Shown here: positions 25,664 to 39,472 of the stretch, piece after piece
Layout: every line of letters starts with the position of its first letter
How positions within the stretch are numbered: position 1 is the stretch's first letter
Assembly (NCBI GenBank): GCA_022385755.1
Contig: MU278382.1
Span: 63,832 to 127,831, forward strand
DNA from: Trametopsis cervina
Lineage: Eukaryota; Basidiomycota; Agaricomycetes; Polyporales; Irpicaceae
Length of the DNA stretch: 64,000 nt
Direction: 5' to 3'
Made by a program: the position numbers and the translations under genes
Notes under the pieces: model-generated
What the model saw: only the letters and a program-made list of their open reading frames with translations
Told to the model about the DNA's origin: nothing
Database searches by the model: none

Positions 25664-28404
25664 TGCTGTCGGACCGAACCGCAGATCTGGCGGCTTCAAT
25701 ATGCACGCCTGACGCTTGACGTCGGGCGATCACCACCAGCCTTGCACTTCCAGGCTGCCCCGACAGCCCACCTCAAGTATCTCTCATATTTGCCTCTCAG
25801 CAATGCGTATGCGGTCATGCAAACTCACCTCCTCGTAGGCCACTTTAGCAGGTGGGGCTGGGGGTCCGGGAGTGGGTTCTTGGTCGAAAAGGTCATCGAG
25901 TGAGTTGCTCTGTTTAGGTTGTCTAATGTTTCTGATTTTACTTAATGCACATCAGCTTGGCCCATCCACGTACAATTACAACCCGTGTCTTGTGATTACG
26001 TCTCTTGATTGCTGCGTGGGTGCGGGAGCGTTTCGTGCGATGTCATGGCGAACTTGGGTCTGTGCTCGCGTCGTTCAGGCTGCGAGGCAACAGTGCGTGT
26101 ATTATCTCTTCTCGCAGCTAATGGTCGAGCAATATGACTTGTTTTCACAGGGCGAGGAAACTTTTCTATCGCCTGATGTGTGCCTCTTTGCGCTCCGACT
26201 GCAGCGTCCCCTCAGGCGTGTATCTGTATGGTCAAGGAGCTTATCGCTGCCCTCCGCGTTTCTGCCCTGCCGCTCATTCCATCACGCAAGCTGCCCGCTT
26301 CTGTCCTGAATATATACCGACTTTGGGCACGTTACATGGTACCATTCCATCTGCATTCTGGCTATAGGCCAGGACCCGCCTCCGAAAGACTAATTACCCC
26401 ATCGGCACCACCGTCTAGACCCGGCTCTTGAGCAGCGCATGGCATCGCTTTCGATAACGCTGCAATGTCGAGATGCAGTGTTGCACCGGTTCTGTTGCGG
26501 TTTTATCGTCGCTCTAACCACTCGCCTCGCCGCTCAAACCGCCATGCTGTGCTGGCTACACAACCTCGGCTCTCTGGAAGAACCAAACTGCCTCAACCCT
26601 ACTCGAATATGTTCTGTCCCCAGCATGCATGCTACGAGCTCTGCCAGGAATACTGCATCCGGCAACACTCTGCACACAGCCTGCAATGCCGCTTGCCCAC
26701 CTCACTATCCGACATGTTTGCGGCCGCGTCATTCAACACACCATCGCCGGCTCGCAGACAAAACAACCTACCGCCCAGTATCTGTATTACCTGCCCGTCA
26801 GGATGAAAGACGTGGCACGTAGGGTCTCCGGGTGCCCCTCGTAGCGACGCTCTTCTTGAGCGGCACTCTACAGACGTTGGATACACAAGACAAGGTAGAA
26901 AGCAACGGATATGGACGCGGCGTAACGGTGGGTTCGATCGTTCTTACCGCTCAGTATGAGATATCTCACATGACTTGTATCGGAAACCTTTGTCTTGTCC
27001 GACCCCAGCCGCAAATCCTTGCCGTACATCGGGAACACCACCGTAGGAGCTTATAAAAGTGAGCCGGCTGATTCATGTTTCGTATGCGGCACGTCCAGAG
27101 TGGGTGCTGTGCGCGATGATCAACGTCTTCATCCAGAACGATAACGCGCTCCCTGCGGCGCCGCTTTACACTTCCCTCTTAACTATACCAGGGCCGGACA
27201 GGCTGTGCGACGCGAAATGTCTCACAGGAGAAGGGAGGCCGTGTACGGTACGCAAGTCAATCACGTCCCGTAGTCAAATGTCGTTGATGTGCTAACATAC
27301 AGGCGGCATTCCGGTACTTTAAACACATCACTGTCACATCCCGTCTCCTTCTAGATCGACTACAAATAGTGAATGCGCGGTAGATGCCGCCTTCGTTCAC
27401 ACCAAGCGCGCTCTCTTTGGCGGGTGTCATCTTGTAGCTACAACAGCGTCTTGAACCGGTCTTCAAAAGGGTTAAGCACGTCTGACTCTGCGCTCATGCT
27501 GAAAGCACGTCAAATATGTCTCTCCGCGGCTAGAGGAAACCTGCTGCGGTATGTTCAGCCCTCCTATCCGTGCTCAAACTCACAAAATGGGACCATGTGA
27601 TTCCTTGTGCAGGCAACAATCGAAGCTGGTTCCCTACTTGTTCATTTGTCAGATAAACAGGTCCGCAAGGTGTCGTTAGACTGATGAGCATATCTGAATT
27701 CAAGATCGTCGCAAGTGTTCTTCCTCCGTATCAATATGGAGTTGCCTGTCCCTGCATACGGTTCCTCGAGAGCTGCCATAGCGGAATTCAAGAGCACGCT
27801 ATTGACCAATCGCATACCACACGGTCTTTTGCGTCGCGCGTCTCCAAACAAAGGATTCTTAATCTTGTCACATCTCTGACAGCTCGTGAAGAGACTGACC
27901 ACTGTGCCGCGCCCGTTCGACCTCCTCTTTTCGTCTCCCAACTGCCGTCGCCATGCTCCGCAGGCCCTTTTGTCCCTTGTCGACGTTCTCCTAATATGGA
28001 TCCGCCGTTGCCCGTTCCTATGGGTGTATTTATACTCAATAGAATCGTAGCAACCGCATATCAATTTTTCATTCACTGACACTACATCGTAGTTCTTAAA
28101 CCGTAACTATCAGTAATGGTGCATGACTTGAGAGCGTGCTATACTTCTCCGCCGCTCTGGGATTTCTATGCCTATACGAATAACGCTATCTCATTCTCGA
28201 GATTGCGCTCAATGATTCCATAGAAGTCCTGTATACTCATCATCATCTGCGCATAAAAGTATCACGCATAACCCTACGGCGCGTTTTCGTGTCTGAGACG
28301 CGAAGTTGTGGCTAGCCCGTGTATATATCAAACCTGTCATGTGTTGAACACACGCGAGCACACGCGGACGCCAATCGACCGACATCGCGGCACTCCGTCC
28401 GCGC

Positions 28405-28545
28405 CGTACAGCACATCTTAAATTTTGTCTTCGATCCCACGCCGACGCTGGCGTTGACTTGTGGCCTGTCTTCTCTCCTGATCACCCAACACGCGGCTCG
28501 CCACATTGCAGAGTCCTGTACAGGTATATCAGGACGTGCGCGGGT
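28405..28545. repeat. Recurrent spacer module, internal copy in S2
   Basis: This is the counterpart of 15055-15190. Its right end, AGGACGTGCGCGGGTAAGTATAG, carries a donor-like GTAAGT that the S1 copy lost together with a short flanking segment. Confidence 0.55.
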
Positions 28546-28725
28546 AAGTATAGGCAGGACAGGTTCTTACCTATCGTTTGGCCTCGCTACAGTCATGTCG
28601 ATGCATGCCCGCACTAGAAGCTGACGGATCCGATGCCTTGCGTCCAGAAGCCCTCTGTGGAGACATCTACAGGTCTTAGAGGACGTACGCACCTCATCTG
28701 TGGCCTCTAGCCATCTGATTAGTCG

Positions 28726-28956
28726 TTAATAGCTAACTTTCCAGTTCACTCCCTCTTGTCGTCGCTCACGCTGGGTGAGATGGAAATTAGACCCCGAACG
28801 TTGAGAGCTTCGATAGAAATTTAGTACTCTCGAGGGGTGTACCGATGAATAAAATAACCAAGCAGTCGGGACCAGCCTGGCGAATTCCGTTTTGGTGCTC
28901 GCCAAATAATCGGCGGTGCTGTTGCTGCAGCAGACGGAGAAGTTAGCGAGGTTCAT
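28726..28956 (-). other. Conserved small ORF in the S2 extra block
   Basis: The ATG at 28956 opens MNLANFSVCCSNSTADY, homologous to the S1 frame at 15560. The end has diverged (NWKVSY instead of HWENT). No function is assigned. Confidence 0.2.
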
Positions 28957-29741
28957 CGGCCATTCTATATCGAACACGAGAGGATGACTGGGCAAAGTCT
29001 TGCGCGCTGATTGTGCTGGCAATTATACAGGGCGTCCGAGCGTTCTTAGTTTGAGGGGCTTGCAGCCGACAGAAAACTTGGCTTGAGTGGTCGGGAACCC
29101 ATGATTGCTACGGCCTTCTAACGGACAGCTATGATGAATAGAGTCGATATCTCAGAACCCGAGCCAATGGAATGCTTACCGGCTCGTCCGCCAGTGTTCA
29201 ATGAACATACCCATGATATCAGATCCTCGGCTCGCGTTCTTCTGGGCTCAGCTCTAGGTTGCCTGCGTGAGACCTTGCCTCACGCCTGACCATAAGGCTG
29301 CCATATCTCCTTGCCTCCTGGCGTCGCTCAAGACCCCTTCCTGCTCTCCACCATCGCGCCGCGAGTGAAGTTTGCCGGTTGCCCAGAGAGTCGCATCCTA
29401 GCCAGGGCTTGCGGCATGCGATATTCTTCAAGCGTTTGCGATGCCTGGCGGTCTGTGCGGTGTACAACACACCTGACACATCCGCCTCCCTCATCACACG
29501 CCGTTGCTATACCCTATGGCAGGCACTCCCTGACTCACCATGTTCTTCGAAAGCAAGACGCACCACATGCAGTCGCATCCGCGGATTGAGCGACCGCTCG
29601 TGGACCATATCCGCACCCGGCCGTTCCACTCCTTCACATGCGTTAGTGCCGATTGCGTGGAGTGCAACTCCTACATACAAGACGGCGGGTAACAGAGCTG
29701 AAGCTATGTGTTACCGTGGTGCAGCTACTGCCCAAACACGG

Positions 29742-29801
29742 ACGCGACTGCACGCAAGATGACGACGTACGTGGCGTCATCACCTTCGCATGCAGTCGCG
29801 T
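29742..29801. repeat. Spacer hairpin H1, copy in S2
   Basis: The outer arms ACGCGACTGCA / TGCAGTCGCGT are perfect over 11 bp (29742-29752 and 29791-29801). The inner pair GATGACG / CGTCATC (29758-29764 and 29775-29781) is retained. Compared with S0, the base-paired part has moved two bases inward. Confidence 0.75.
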
Positions 29802-32800
29802 TTGTGTGCTGTGTGGACAGCTCATCACGCACACACAGCTGCTTTTTGTCGGCCGTGAAACCCCGCACACGCGCGGGCAGTGGAGAGTAAGGGCTCACAC
29901 GCGGACGCGTCCCTCAAGCCTGCTCTCATAGTATGCATTTTCATTGACGACACCCGCATCAACCATGGATATCTTCCGGACGAGGCGAGATAACCGGCTT
30001 CGCGGAAGGCCTCAGGGGGACGTAGAGGAAAGGATGCTGACCGTCAAAGCCAACGCATTCGAGCGTGTAACGGGCCAAGCACGCGACTGCCTTACACCGT
30101 GCATGCACAATGGATAGGTGGCACGACAACGCACGTCGAGCGGACATGGACGGTAGGCATGGCTTGACGAACATGGCAGGTTTGAGCAAGGGAAGGAGAC
30201 TCCATGCCGCAGCTCAGGGTGCGCCACACGCCGAAGTTTGGCTGTGTGAATCCCAGCTGGCCCTCCGGTTATGTGAAGTCCAGGCTCTTGTATACTATGA
30301 CTCGACTCTCGGTCCGTTCTCGTCGCCGGACGCCGTGCGGATGACACATAATCTATGAGAGGTGCGGAGGACGTCAGCGTACTTGTCAAACAGCATAAAG
30401 TACAAACCATGACAGTCCGTCGCTCATCGCTAAGAGAGCGGGTGCAAGCAACGTTGTGTCCCTCGGTATGCGCCGTGACGAGACTGTAGAGGGTGAAATC
30501 ATTCGGAAGGGTGAGCCTGAGTTTTGAAGTCAAGAGATGTGTCGCACACGTCCTAGATGTCTATTTGTATTCACCTTCTGTGCACAAGAAAGCCGGGGAC
30601 CAAGCGAGCCTTGCGACGTCCCGAACTTGTGATATGCAGCTACCTGATCGACGACATACGTCTCCGCCACATAAGCACGTCCGCAACGATGTGCAAACGA
30701 CTGGTGCAGCTAGTCATATTCCTCACATTTGGCAGGACTATGCAGGTACTGGGACCGGTCGTCGAGAAGTCTCAGGCCAATTCTAGCTGCGTTCAGTGTG
30801 TCAAGACCGTCGGCGGAGGTCAGCTCACCTGCCATTCGTTCGCCTACATTGCACAGCTAACAATTAGAACAGACGGAGTAAAAGGTCATGAAGACGAGCA
30901 TGGTGTTGAGCGGAGGGTTGGTTCGATAGGTTCGACGGTGGGTATGTGCACTGTGCATTAACACGAGATGTCGTGGTAGACGGCGTGGTGGAGAGGAGAG
31001 GACAGGACAGGAAGAGTTGTTCGATGGGAATCATCCGGTGCGTAGGCCTCGTTAAACGGGTAGGGCGTAAGGGTTGTAATGGTAGGGGGAAGCACGACAT
31101 TGGGGGACGTGAGATCGGCTGGACGTTGAAGGCACGAGGTGAGTCCGTAGTGGTGCGGCAGCAGTGCAGACGCATCACACAGAAACGTAGAACTCACCGA
31201 CGTCGGAATCGCTCATCCTCATCCTCCTCTCACTTGTTCAGCGCTCCATCCTCCCCTTGGTACAACCATCGCGGTCAAATGTGGATGTGTCCGTAACTAT
31301 GCGCCGTCAGATACAGTATGAGAACGCTGGAATAGAGATCTCACCTCGGCCATTCTTTCGCCACAGCCTCGGGGTGACTGAGGATCTAGGCGGAGTGCTC
31401 GACGTGCTGTGAGGTTGTTACATGGTGAGTGAGGCGTGCACAATTTGGTGGCGGCCGATCTGACCCGAAGTGCGCACGCCACAACGCCCGCGCTTCCATT
31501 GCGCCGACGACCAGCCAAGCACCTCCACCTTCCATCCCGTCATCATCACTGTACAACTCGATCGACGCTCAATCGCGAGGCTATCTCGACATCTCGGCCC
31601 GAATTCTGACACTCGAGCCGCATGCCGCGTGCACTCATCACGCTTCTACTTGGAGCCCATCACCTTTACCTCGCGACACATCCCTCGATCCTCATCCCAC
31701 ACCCCGGCATTCCTTCCCCTTCTCCGCCGCCTCCTCAACGACACGCATACGAGCTCTCCATCGTTCACAAGCCTCACTCCTGATCCTGTGGCTGCGTCCT
31801 CCGGGAGTCTCGTCAAGGGCCAAACCGCAACTACTGCATGTTGATCACAGGTTCAACACCAACCGCACGCGCCGTGTAGATGCTGTCAAGAGCGCAATCA
31901 ATTTGCGTTGACTGGCCGGAAGGGAGAGGATGCACTTGCCGGTTCTTAGGCTGGGGTGTATGGCGACTATCGGTGCGTTATTTGATCTTCTTTGAGGTTG
32001 CGGTCACTTATCGTGCAGGTGCGCATCCTACGTCGCCATTCTCTGCGGGCTTTCCACCGCCAACCTTCTATCCGCCTCTTTGCCTGTCAATTGACGCCGC
32101 GGACGCCACCCTTCTCAGAGTCACCCGCACAACTCGATCGGCACAGACGGCTACCCACGCAAAATTATGCATTCTCCCAAGACGCACAGCTCCTCTAGTC
32201 CTACCCTCGTACCATCCGAACGTCACACATATGGGCGCGATCTGTCCCACTAGCCTTACCCTCCTTCTCGCTGCAGTCGCCTTCGAAACTCTTGCTAAAG
32301 AGTGACTTCACCTACACCCCGCCTTCGTCGCCACTCCTTCGGATCCCCCCGCCGCAGCCCACCCGGAGCCACCTGAACAGCCCACGGCTACCGCCCTCAC
32401 AGATGCATCGACTCTCTCACCGCCGCTGCCCGCACACTTATTGGGCAACGCACGCCTCCCCCGCTATGGATTCTTCGACTCCGTCTCTCGCCCGCACCTG
32501 AGTGTCCGGCTCACGAATCGCCGTGCCGAACTTTCACTCCTTAGTCCAAGAGGGGTCCTGCGTTGTAATTTGTTCCCTCCATGGATATGCGCTGTCAGCG
32601 ATAGGCTGTTGCGTTGCGAGATGTGAACCGTTATCGGTGCGTCATACCATTTCTACCTCCCGCCCACTTACTCCTTTCTCAGATCTGCCGCAGCCTCAGT
32701 GTTCACCCGGGAAATACTGAACGCAAGGCCGTCGCACCTTTTCTGTGCACTGTGGATGCATGAAGCTACGCCCATGGGCAGCACAGCGTCGACGAGAGAA

Positions 32801-33027
32801 GGATTTAGCCAGGGCATAGATGGCGGTAGGAGCGGTGCCGTACTGCTGTCGGTGTGTACTGCTGTCCACCTCCCTACTGTTCGTTCATATGGTTCTCGCT
32901 GCTCCTATACCCAAGGCCCCTCTTTACCACCTCAAGCGCCGCACAGTGCACGTTAACACTACGACACATGTCCTGCATACACAAACGACTAGCCGGGGAG
33001 GCGGAGCCTCTTCGTGCATCATAACGC

Positions 33028-33083
33028 GGGTGTATGCACCATGATGACGACGTCGTTGTCGTCAGTGTCGTCGTACACTCGCA
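33028..33083. repeat. Spacer hairpin H2, copy in S2 (imperfect)
   Basis: The core keeps ACGACGTCGT, but an inserted GTTGTCGTCA has broken the long symmetric stem seen in S0 and S1. Flanks CGGGTGTATG and TACACTCGC are conserved. Confidence 0.55.
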
Positions 33084-34660
33084 TTTGTGTGCTAAAGGAA
33101 GTCGTCTCGCACGGACTTCTCACATCGCGCCGCGGTCTCTTCAGCATACAGCCGCCTCTTGCCCACTAGAAGTTTCCGGATACGCAGGTGAAGTCGAATA
33201 GGGTGCGTACGGGACGGGATGCAGACGGAATAAGACTGCACATCCACCGGCGCGTACGCCCGCTCATAGACGTCACCTCAATCTCTTTGAACGCAGGAAC
33301 TTGGTGGACAAGACCATGGAGACCCACCCGCGGACGGACACAGGAGCGACAAAGCGCAGGTTCGCGCTTTTCAAATCCACTGCACACTCAACATACCCAG
33401 TACATCACGCCGACGACACGACGCTGCATGTTGCGGGCGAGTGGAGGAAGACGAACTTCGGTTGGAGCGTCTACTCGGAGAAGACGGCAGTCGTTGGCGT
33501 TGGCATAGGATGTCGATGCAACAGGATCCATGACGCAGACTCCGGACGGGAGTGTCTCAGGCGCACGTGCGGAGCCGCTGTCCGCCCAAAGACCAGGTGG
33601 TGTAGCGGGACTGCGGACCGTCAAGGCGATGCCTTATCCTGGGGCTACTTGTGGTCGCTGGTGACCAGAGCAGATATATATGTTAAACCCCTGGACGGTG
33701 GAGAACGCTTGGTCGCGAGCGGAGAACGTGCTTCGGGAAGTCGTGTGTGTTGAAATCGGTGAGGAGATATTGACGGTTACACAATACGGCATCGCTCCAA
33801 GTCCAAGCTGCGAGTGCACAGCGTGGCCTTGAAGGTGCGCAGCTTATTTGTATGTTGCGACGATGTCTCGCATCATGTGGCGAGTCACTGGACTGATACT
33901 AATTCAGCCACAAATAGGGCCGTCACTGCATCTTTTCAGTGTCCGGAGCCAGGACTCTTTCCGCCCTACAACGGCCGCGATGCTCCCTCCCTATCGAATA
34001 CACAACGATTCAATCTCCTGGTTGCAACGGCCAACGTTCAACGAGCAGCGCCTTTTGTTACAAGATACGTGTAACTGCCTACTACCACGTCTAAGGCTAC
34101 ACATGCTGCCTCAGAAGCTCAGGTTGCCCGTTTATTCACTGTACCGTTCGTCTCATCAGATCATCAGCACAGCACGTCTCTGAACCGCGCATGAAGCTCG
34201 TCTGTCGTATATTCAATGCTTCAAGGTCGCTTCTGTAGTTTTTGAGTCTTCTTATGTCGCATCCACCCCATTTCGCGCACCCGCATACAAGGACACTGAG
34301 GAGTCACGCTAGCGTCGAAGAAGACTATCCTAATTCGGGCGAGCTTACCAACAGGTGAGCGAGAGTCCCTTAGTACGTCAACTGATATGCTCTGCCCACA
34401 GATTTTGTGCTGGAGGTTCCAGGATTTGAGGCATAAAGCGCACTTTCAGCGATCAACGGGGGACCTCACACATCGTCGGCCAACAGCACGTATATAGTGC
34501 GCATGTACCTTAACTACCAATAAAAATATTCATGTATGTACGATATTTAACCTCCACGCCTCCGCGCACGGAAATCACGCTAGCGACACGACCTTTCATA
34601 AACGACAGTATACACATGAATTTGTGTATCTCGCTTGTGTGCGAATCTGCATGGATAAAA

Positions 34661-37600
34661 TCATAGATGATCCCCACTGTCCCCGTCCTCTGTTCCCTCG
34701 CGAGCAGACACGTCTTCACCCCCGTCTCGAGACCAATCCCCTTCATCATGTTCCCGTCTCACGCTGTATACAGGCCCACTATGTCTCCTGCTCACCGTCC
34801 TCCCGCTTGTGCCTCCCGTATCCGTTGCCTCCGCGGTGTCAATCCTGGATGGCCCAGCAGCGTTCGTAGACTCCTTGCCACCATCTTTGTCGGGGGAGTG
34901 CATGTCTGGTAATCCTTCGCTCACGTCTGCATCGTCTGCGCTTTTGCGAGGTTGGTCGAGTTCGCTGAGGTGGTCGTATGAGGAGGATGGGAGTGTAATG
35001 ATCGACGTGCTGTATGCATCGACTCCAGTGTTTTCCGTGGCCGTGCCAAGCCCATATGCCGTTCCAGATCTGCGAGGGGATCCTACCACAGGTCCTCAGT
35101 TAAGAGCAATACTCTCATCTGGAAACATGCAGCTTACCTGATGTCGTTACACCGTCGTCGTGGTCCGGCTGGATATCCTGTGAGGAAGCAACTGGAGTGA
35201 CGAAACTGGCCTGCGGCGAGGGCGCGTTGGACGTAGTGGCATCTGGGAGAAGGGCAGAATGTTCCTGGGCTCGCTGCTGATTGTCATTGCTGGCACCGCT
35301 GTCCGCAGCCTCTTCTCGACTTATAGCGGCTACGGATTCGCGAGGAATCGCTACACTTGCAACATTCGCGGTAGGGTCTGCCGGCGTTGAAAGTCCCTCG
35401 GACTGTGTGATTGCGTTGTCTTCGCCACTATCATCTTCAGCATGAGTACTAACGGCGCGAGCTTCTTCAGAGTTGTGGTTGTCGGCAGACGCGTTGTCGA
35501 GTGCTTCAGTGTGAGCGTTTACATGTGGCAACGAACCCTGAGGATCAGGAGACGCGACATTTGCCGTAGACTCTGTAGTACTGGAGAAGTGCCTGCGTCA
35601 ATATGCAATCTGTAGTTCCGTGGTAAGATAAGTTGACTGTACGTACATGTCGTGCAGAATGGGTGTCATTGGTACCTCGCTGCCATCCTCTTGCGGCCCC
35701 TCCATTTGCTTGGGTAAATCACGCGTTCTCATGTCATCTGATGTACGCTCATTCTCGAGTTCCGAGGAACTGGTCGGTGATCTGCTTCCCGGATTATCGG
35801 TGCCCACCTCAGATGTCACGAGCAGTGCGTCGGGTATATGCGGTATAGCGGTTCCCTCTGCCTGGCTTTGAGCGTTTACGGATAAGTCTTTGAGGCGGCG
35901 AATCCGCCAGAGTCGAAGGAGTGATCTCTCACTGACTGGAGATTGAGGGTTGGGGTTGATCCGCAGGAGTTCTTCGATGAACTCATCCGGGACGGGAGAG
36001 TCCTCCGGCTTGAACGTGTCGAGCCACGCGGTGTAATCCTCATCGTCGTCCGAGTTGTAAATTCCATCGACATCTTTGATGCAGTAAAAACACCCGTTGA
36101 CGATGTGCCTGGCAGCATCGAAATCTTCCACCTGAGTCCGCTGCACAAGCTGCGTCAAAGCGTCAAAGACACCGCGCCAGGCTGGGACCAAGTTCGAAGC
36201 CCGGACGTGACCGCGATCACACCTTAATGACACACAGAGATCATGACATAGCTTCAGTGCCTTTTCTGTATCAATCTCGGGCGGGGGGTCGGAAGCGAGG
36301 GCTGCAATGGCGGTCTTGATATTTGACAGGGCTGGCCGAGCGAAGAGGTGAGAACGAGCTGATACAGAATGAACAATCACGCACCTTGTGCATCAAGGCC
36401 ACCCAGAGGCACAAGGGCCCCTGAGCTATGAAGTCGGTAGTTGAAGCACGAGATCCAAAAACTTCGCAACGCCTCGCTCGACTTCAGTGCCATATCTCTA
36501 ATATAATCGAAGCCGCTTGTATCATTTAGGACGACCATGAATTTGACGATGAGCGAGACGGCATCGCTCCACGCCGTTTCGCGCGAACGATCATCTGATG
36601 ACCCGGCACCCGGGGTGGCGATATCTGACTTGAGCCGTTGTGTCAGCCAAGCTACGGTGGGACCGAGTGACTCGTGGTTCAGCACAGTGCTCCATGGCCT
36701 GGACTGTGCTCCTTGGAACGAGTCGGGGACGTGCAATCCGTTGAAGTATACCCCCAGGAATGACTGCAGCCTTGAGACTGATGTGTTGAGATCGAAGTCG
36801 GGCCGCTCGAGACGTCGGCAGAGAAGCGCAAGCAGTGATCGTAGTACCTGAGCCGATTCTGTGGTTTGGCAGATCCTGCCAAGCATCGTGCAGTCATCCC
36901 AGGCACACCGATCGAGCCAGCGGGGGAGGGTAGTCGGAGGTTGCTTGAGCGAGGCAGAGAGGCGAAGGAAGAAAGTCCAAGATTCGGGCTTCACAGGATC
37001 AGGGACGGACTCGAGAAAAGGCGAGTCTTCCCATATACGTTGAGGCCAAGGGTGGCACGACTCCACGTAGTCTAGCACATTGTGTACCGCCGCCAGTGCG
37101 CGAGGCGTCAGATCCCCTAACTCGACAAGCTTTGGTGTGCCAGCGAAGATGTCCTGAGACGGCAGCCTATTGATTACGAGCGATTTTGCGAACTTGAGGG
37201 CTTCCGTCCAGTCGAGATTGCTCTGTCGTACCGCGTGCGATAAGGCTGCGTCTGCAACTTCGTCGTTGCCGTGTAATTCGTCCGCGCGGAGTAGAATTTT
37301 CAGATCTCCGGCATTCGTTTTAGTTGCTGCCACCTCGTCGTGTGGGTGTTCTTTGTCGTCCATGCTGGCTAGAGCCGCAGTTGCCCACTCATGAACCATT
37401 GCGAATATCGCGCCCATGAAACCCGAGTGTTTGTCCAGGTGTTCACGGATGGCTCTCAGTCTCTGTGCTGCCTTGGTCTGGAGCTGCGACAAACGGGACA
37501 GAGCAATAGATGGCCAGGTACGAACGGTTCCCAAGATGTTGTGAAGGATCTCGGACCATTTTCTCCTATCTGCTGACCGCTCCCCGCCATCCGCAGGTCG

Positions 37601-38496
37601 CTCCTTCGCAGAGATATCTACCAATGTTTGCAGCATCTTCTTCCAGACAGGCCGAAGCCCATTCCTTGCGAGTGTTGTTAGCGAGCTGAGCGCAGGTGTC
37701 TTGTACGGACACCTAGCCGAGAAGACAGGGAGGATGGTGGCGGCAATGAAGAAGAACGCCCAAGCGGATACAAGAGGAAACGTTGTGTTCTTGACGCTCG
37801 GGTGTATGTCTGCCGTGAAGTAGCAGAGGCCGACGAAAAAAAGCGCAAGCGACATCTGCAGAAGGAAAGGGAGTGCAGATGCGATTTCAAGGACGTCCCA
37901 ATCTTCAAGAGCGAGCCTCCGAAAGAAACGGATTCGCATCTTACTCAAAGCGAATGACGTTGTTGAGGCTGTGTATCCGCGAAGCCATTGCTTGACACAA
38001 ATTGCGAACGAGGCGGTGGCGAGACTGATGACGAGACTGGCCGTCCAGAGAATGTTGACAACGATTGCGTTGTGCGACGGTTCAAAAGGAGGAAGGGACG
38101 TGGGAGCGGGTGTCGTGCTGTTAATGAAGCTACCTGTGATTGTGTAGCTTGCAGCCTGGATAGACATGCCTGTCATAATAAATACCATCGAGTCCGCGGG
38201 GCTGGCTTGTAGTAAGGAAAAGGACATTGCGACGAAACCAGCTAATACGGCGGAGAAAAGACCAATCTAGGGAAGGATTAGTGAGAACACGGATGGCACA
38301 TGAGGACAAGAAGACTTACAAAGACAAGGAGTGCATCCATATCCTCCTTGTACCCTTGAATTTCCTCTCTGTCGAACTCCTCGACGCCGCTCTGGACACC
38401 GGCCCAGCCAGTAAGTGGTGCAGGGCGCGAGACGATAGGGTTTCCTTCTGTACCGAGTGATGCTTGCAGTGCGCCGGTCGCGGACTGATCTGCCAT
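34661..38496 (-). CDS. DUF6535 membrane protein, gene C
   Basis: Exons 38496-38320, 38266-36385, 36331-35647, 35592-35138 and 35094-34661 give 1210 aa. Introns are 53, 53, 54 and 43 nt. The last is unusually short, but the phases still join. The DUF6535 core is like A and D (KQWLRGYTASTTSF, RCPYKTP). The N-terminal exon lacks two codons (NPIVSRPAP where the others have NPTHVVSRPAP). The linker behind the fourth membrane segment reads ERPADGGERSADR, a near-duplicated decapeptide. The middle of exon 2 groups with gene B (RLPSQDIF, DYVESC). The second half of exon 3 and exon 4 are the most divergent in the array, with their own Ser/Asp/Glu-rich sequence. The acidic tail ends GDHL at TGA 34663-34661. 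Confidence 0.83.
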
Positions 38497-39055
38497 GGCA
38501 GATGTCAATCTAGGAGCGGCAGAGTGGGGCGGTGGCGGTGAGGGAGAAGGGGAAGGGAGAGAGGGAAGAGGAAAGAGGCCGGCGGATATAGCTTGTGTGT
38601 ACGACGAAGGAGCGCTGACACGAGGTGAGTGCGCGCATCTCATATGGAATTGATCACTGACCTCTATTGGCAGACGTCCACTTCATTCCCCCTTCCCCGT
38701 TTCCATCTTCCATGCCATTCCGACGTCGGAGTGGACCTGTGACCGCCCTTCTTCATCGTCCTTCGCACACGAGCCCGCCGCATTGCAGGACCCCGTACGA
38801 GTATATTAGGAGGTGAGTATGTAGAATCATTAGGTACACCAAGTTCTCGTCAATTGCCTGGCCTGGTCGTGTTACCACAGTGAAAGCCGCCTGTGTGAGT
38901 GAACGACGAGACAGACGACCAGCAGAGAAGGATGGATCCGAGGAATCGGCGCACACACGCGCGCTCACGCCACAAAGTTCATCGCGGTCCGAACATACCG
39001 GTGCAGATCTGACAAGCACGACCATCTTGATTCTCCAGCTCAAACTCTCTCACAA

Positions 39056-39298
39056 TGTATGCCGAGTGCCTCTCCCGCCTTACTCTCGATACCACTCAAG
39101 AAAACACTCCAAGGGGCGGCAGTATCGTATTTCTACGAATTCCATACTCAATGGTGCTCTCCGTACAAGGTCAGTGCGTGGAACAGCCTAACTCGTCCGG
39201 TGTCGCTGATCTTGCCTGCACCAGGTCATCGTCGCGCTTTCACAGTCACCGAAAAAATGCTCGGGGTGCGGTTGATTCCAACACTGGCGTTGCTTTAG
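39056..39298 (+). other. Candidate two-exon small gene in S3
   Basis: An ATG at 39056 opens MYAECLSRLTLD. A possible intron with donor GTCAGT near 39171 and acceptor CACCAG near 39224 joins CAAG to GTCATCG, giving an end that reads GHRRAFTVTEKML and stops at TAG. In S4 the matching stretch near 50552-50625 reads GHYRSQTRVENML and ends at a TAG in the same place, although its upstream part is unlike. Similar CAG/GT-bounded pieces follow (GTGAGTGCACATC near 39332). It may be a decayed multi-exon gene. Confidence 0.2.
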
Positions 39299-39472
39299 GC
39301 AGGCGTTTGCGCCGGTATGCTACTCGAAGATGGTGAGTGCACATCAGCTCTCTTGTACGACTTGCTACTATACGCTCGCAGGGCTAAGGCACGCGTTAAC
39401 CTACTGTTCAATTGCTCTTGTATCCTCCTTTTTTTCTCGTTTGTCGGCCTATGGATGTTCCGATGCCGATGA

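Larger units (their letters stand above)
25181..34660. repeat. Spacer S2 (type I), no convincing gene
   Basis: S2 is the same arrangement as S1, including the extra block (28070-29160). The distance from the B anchor to the C anchor is 13,316 bp. It contains the leader of gene B (25181-25327), modules at about 25370-25505 and 28405-28545, hairpins at 29742-29801 and about 33028-33083, and a weak ORF candidate at 28726-28956. Many short frames are present, but none has a recognisable domain. Confidence 0.75.
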
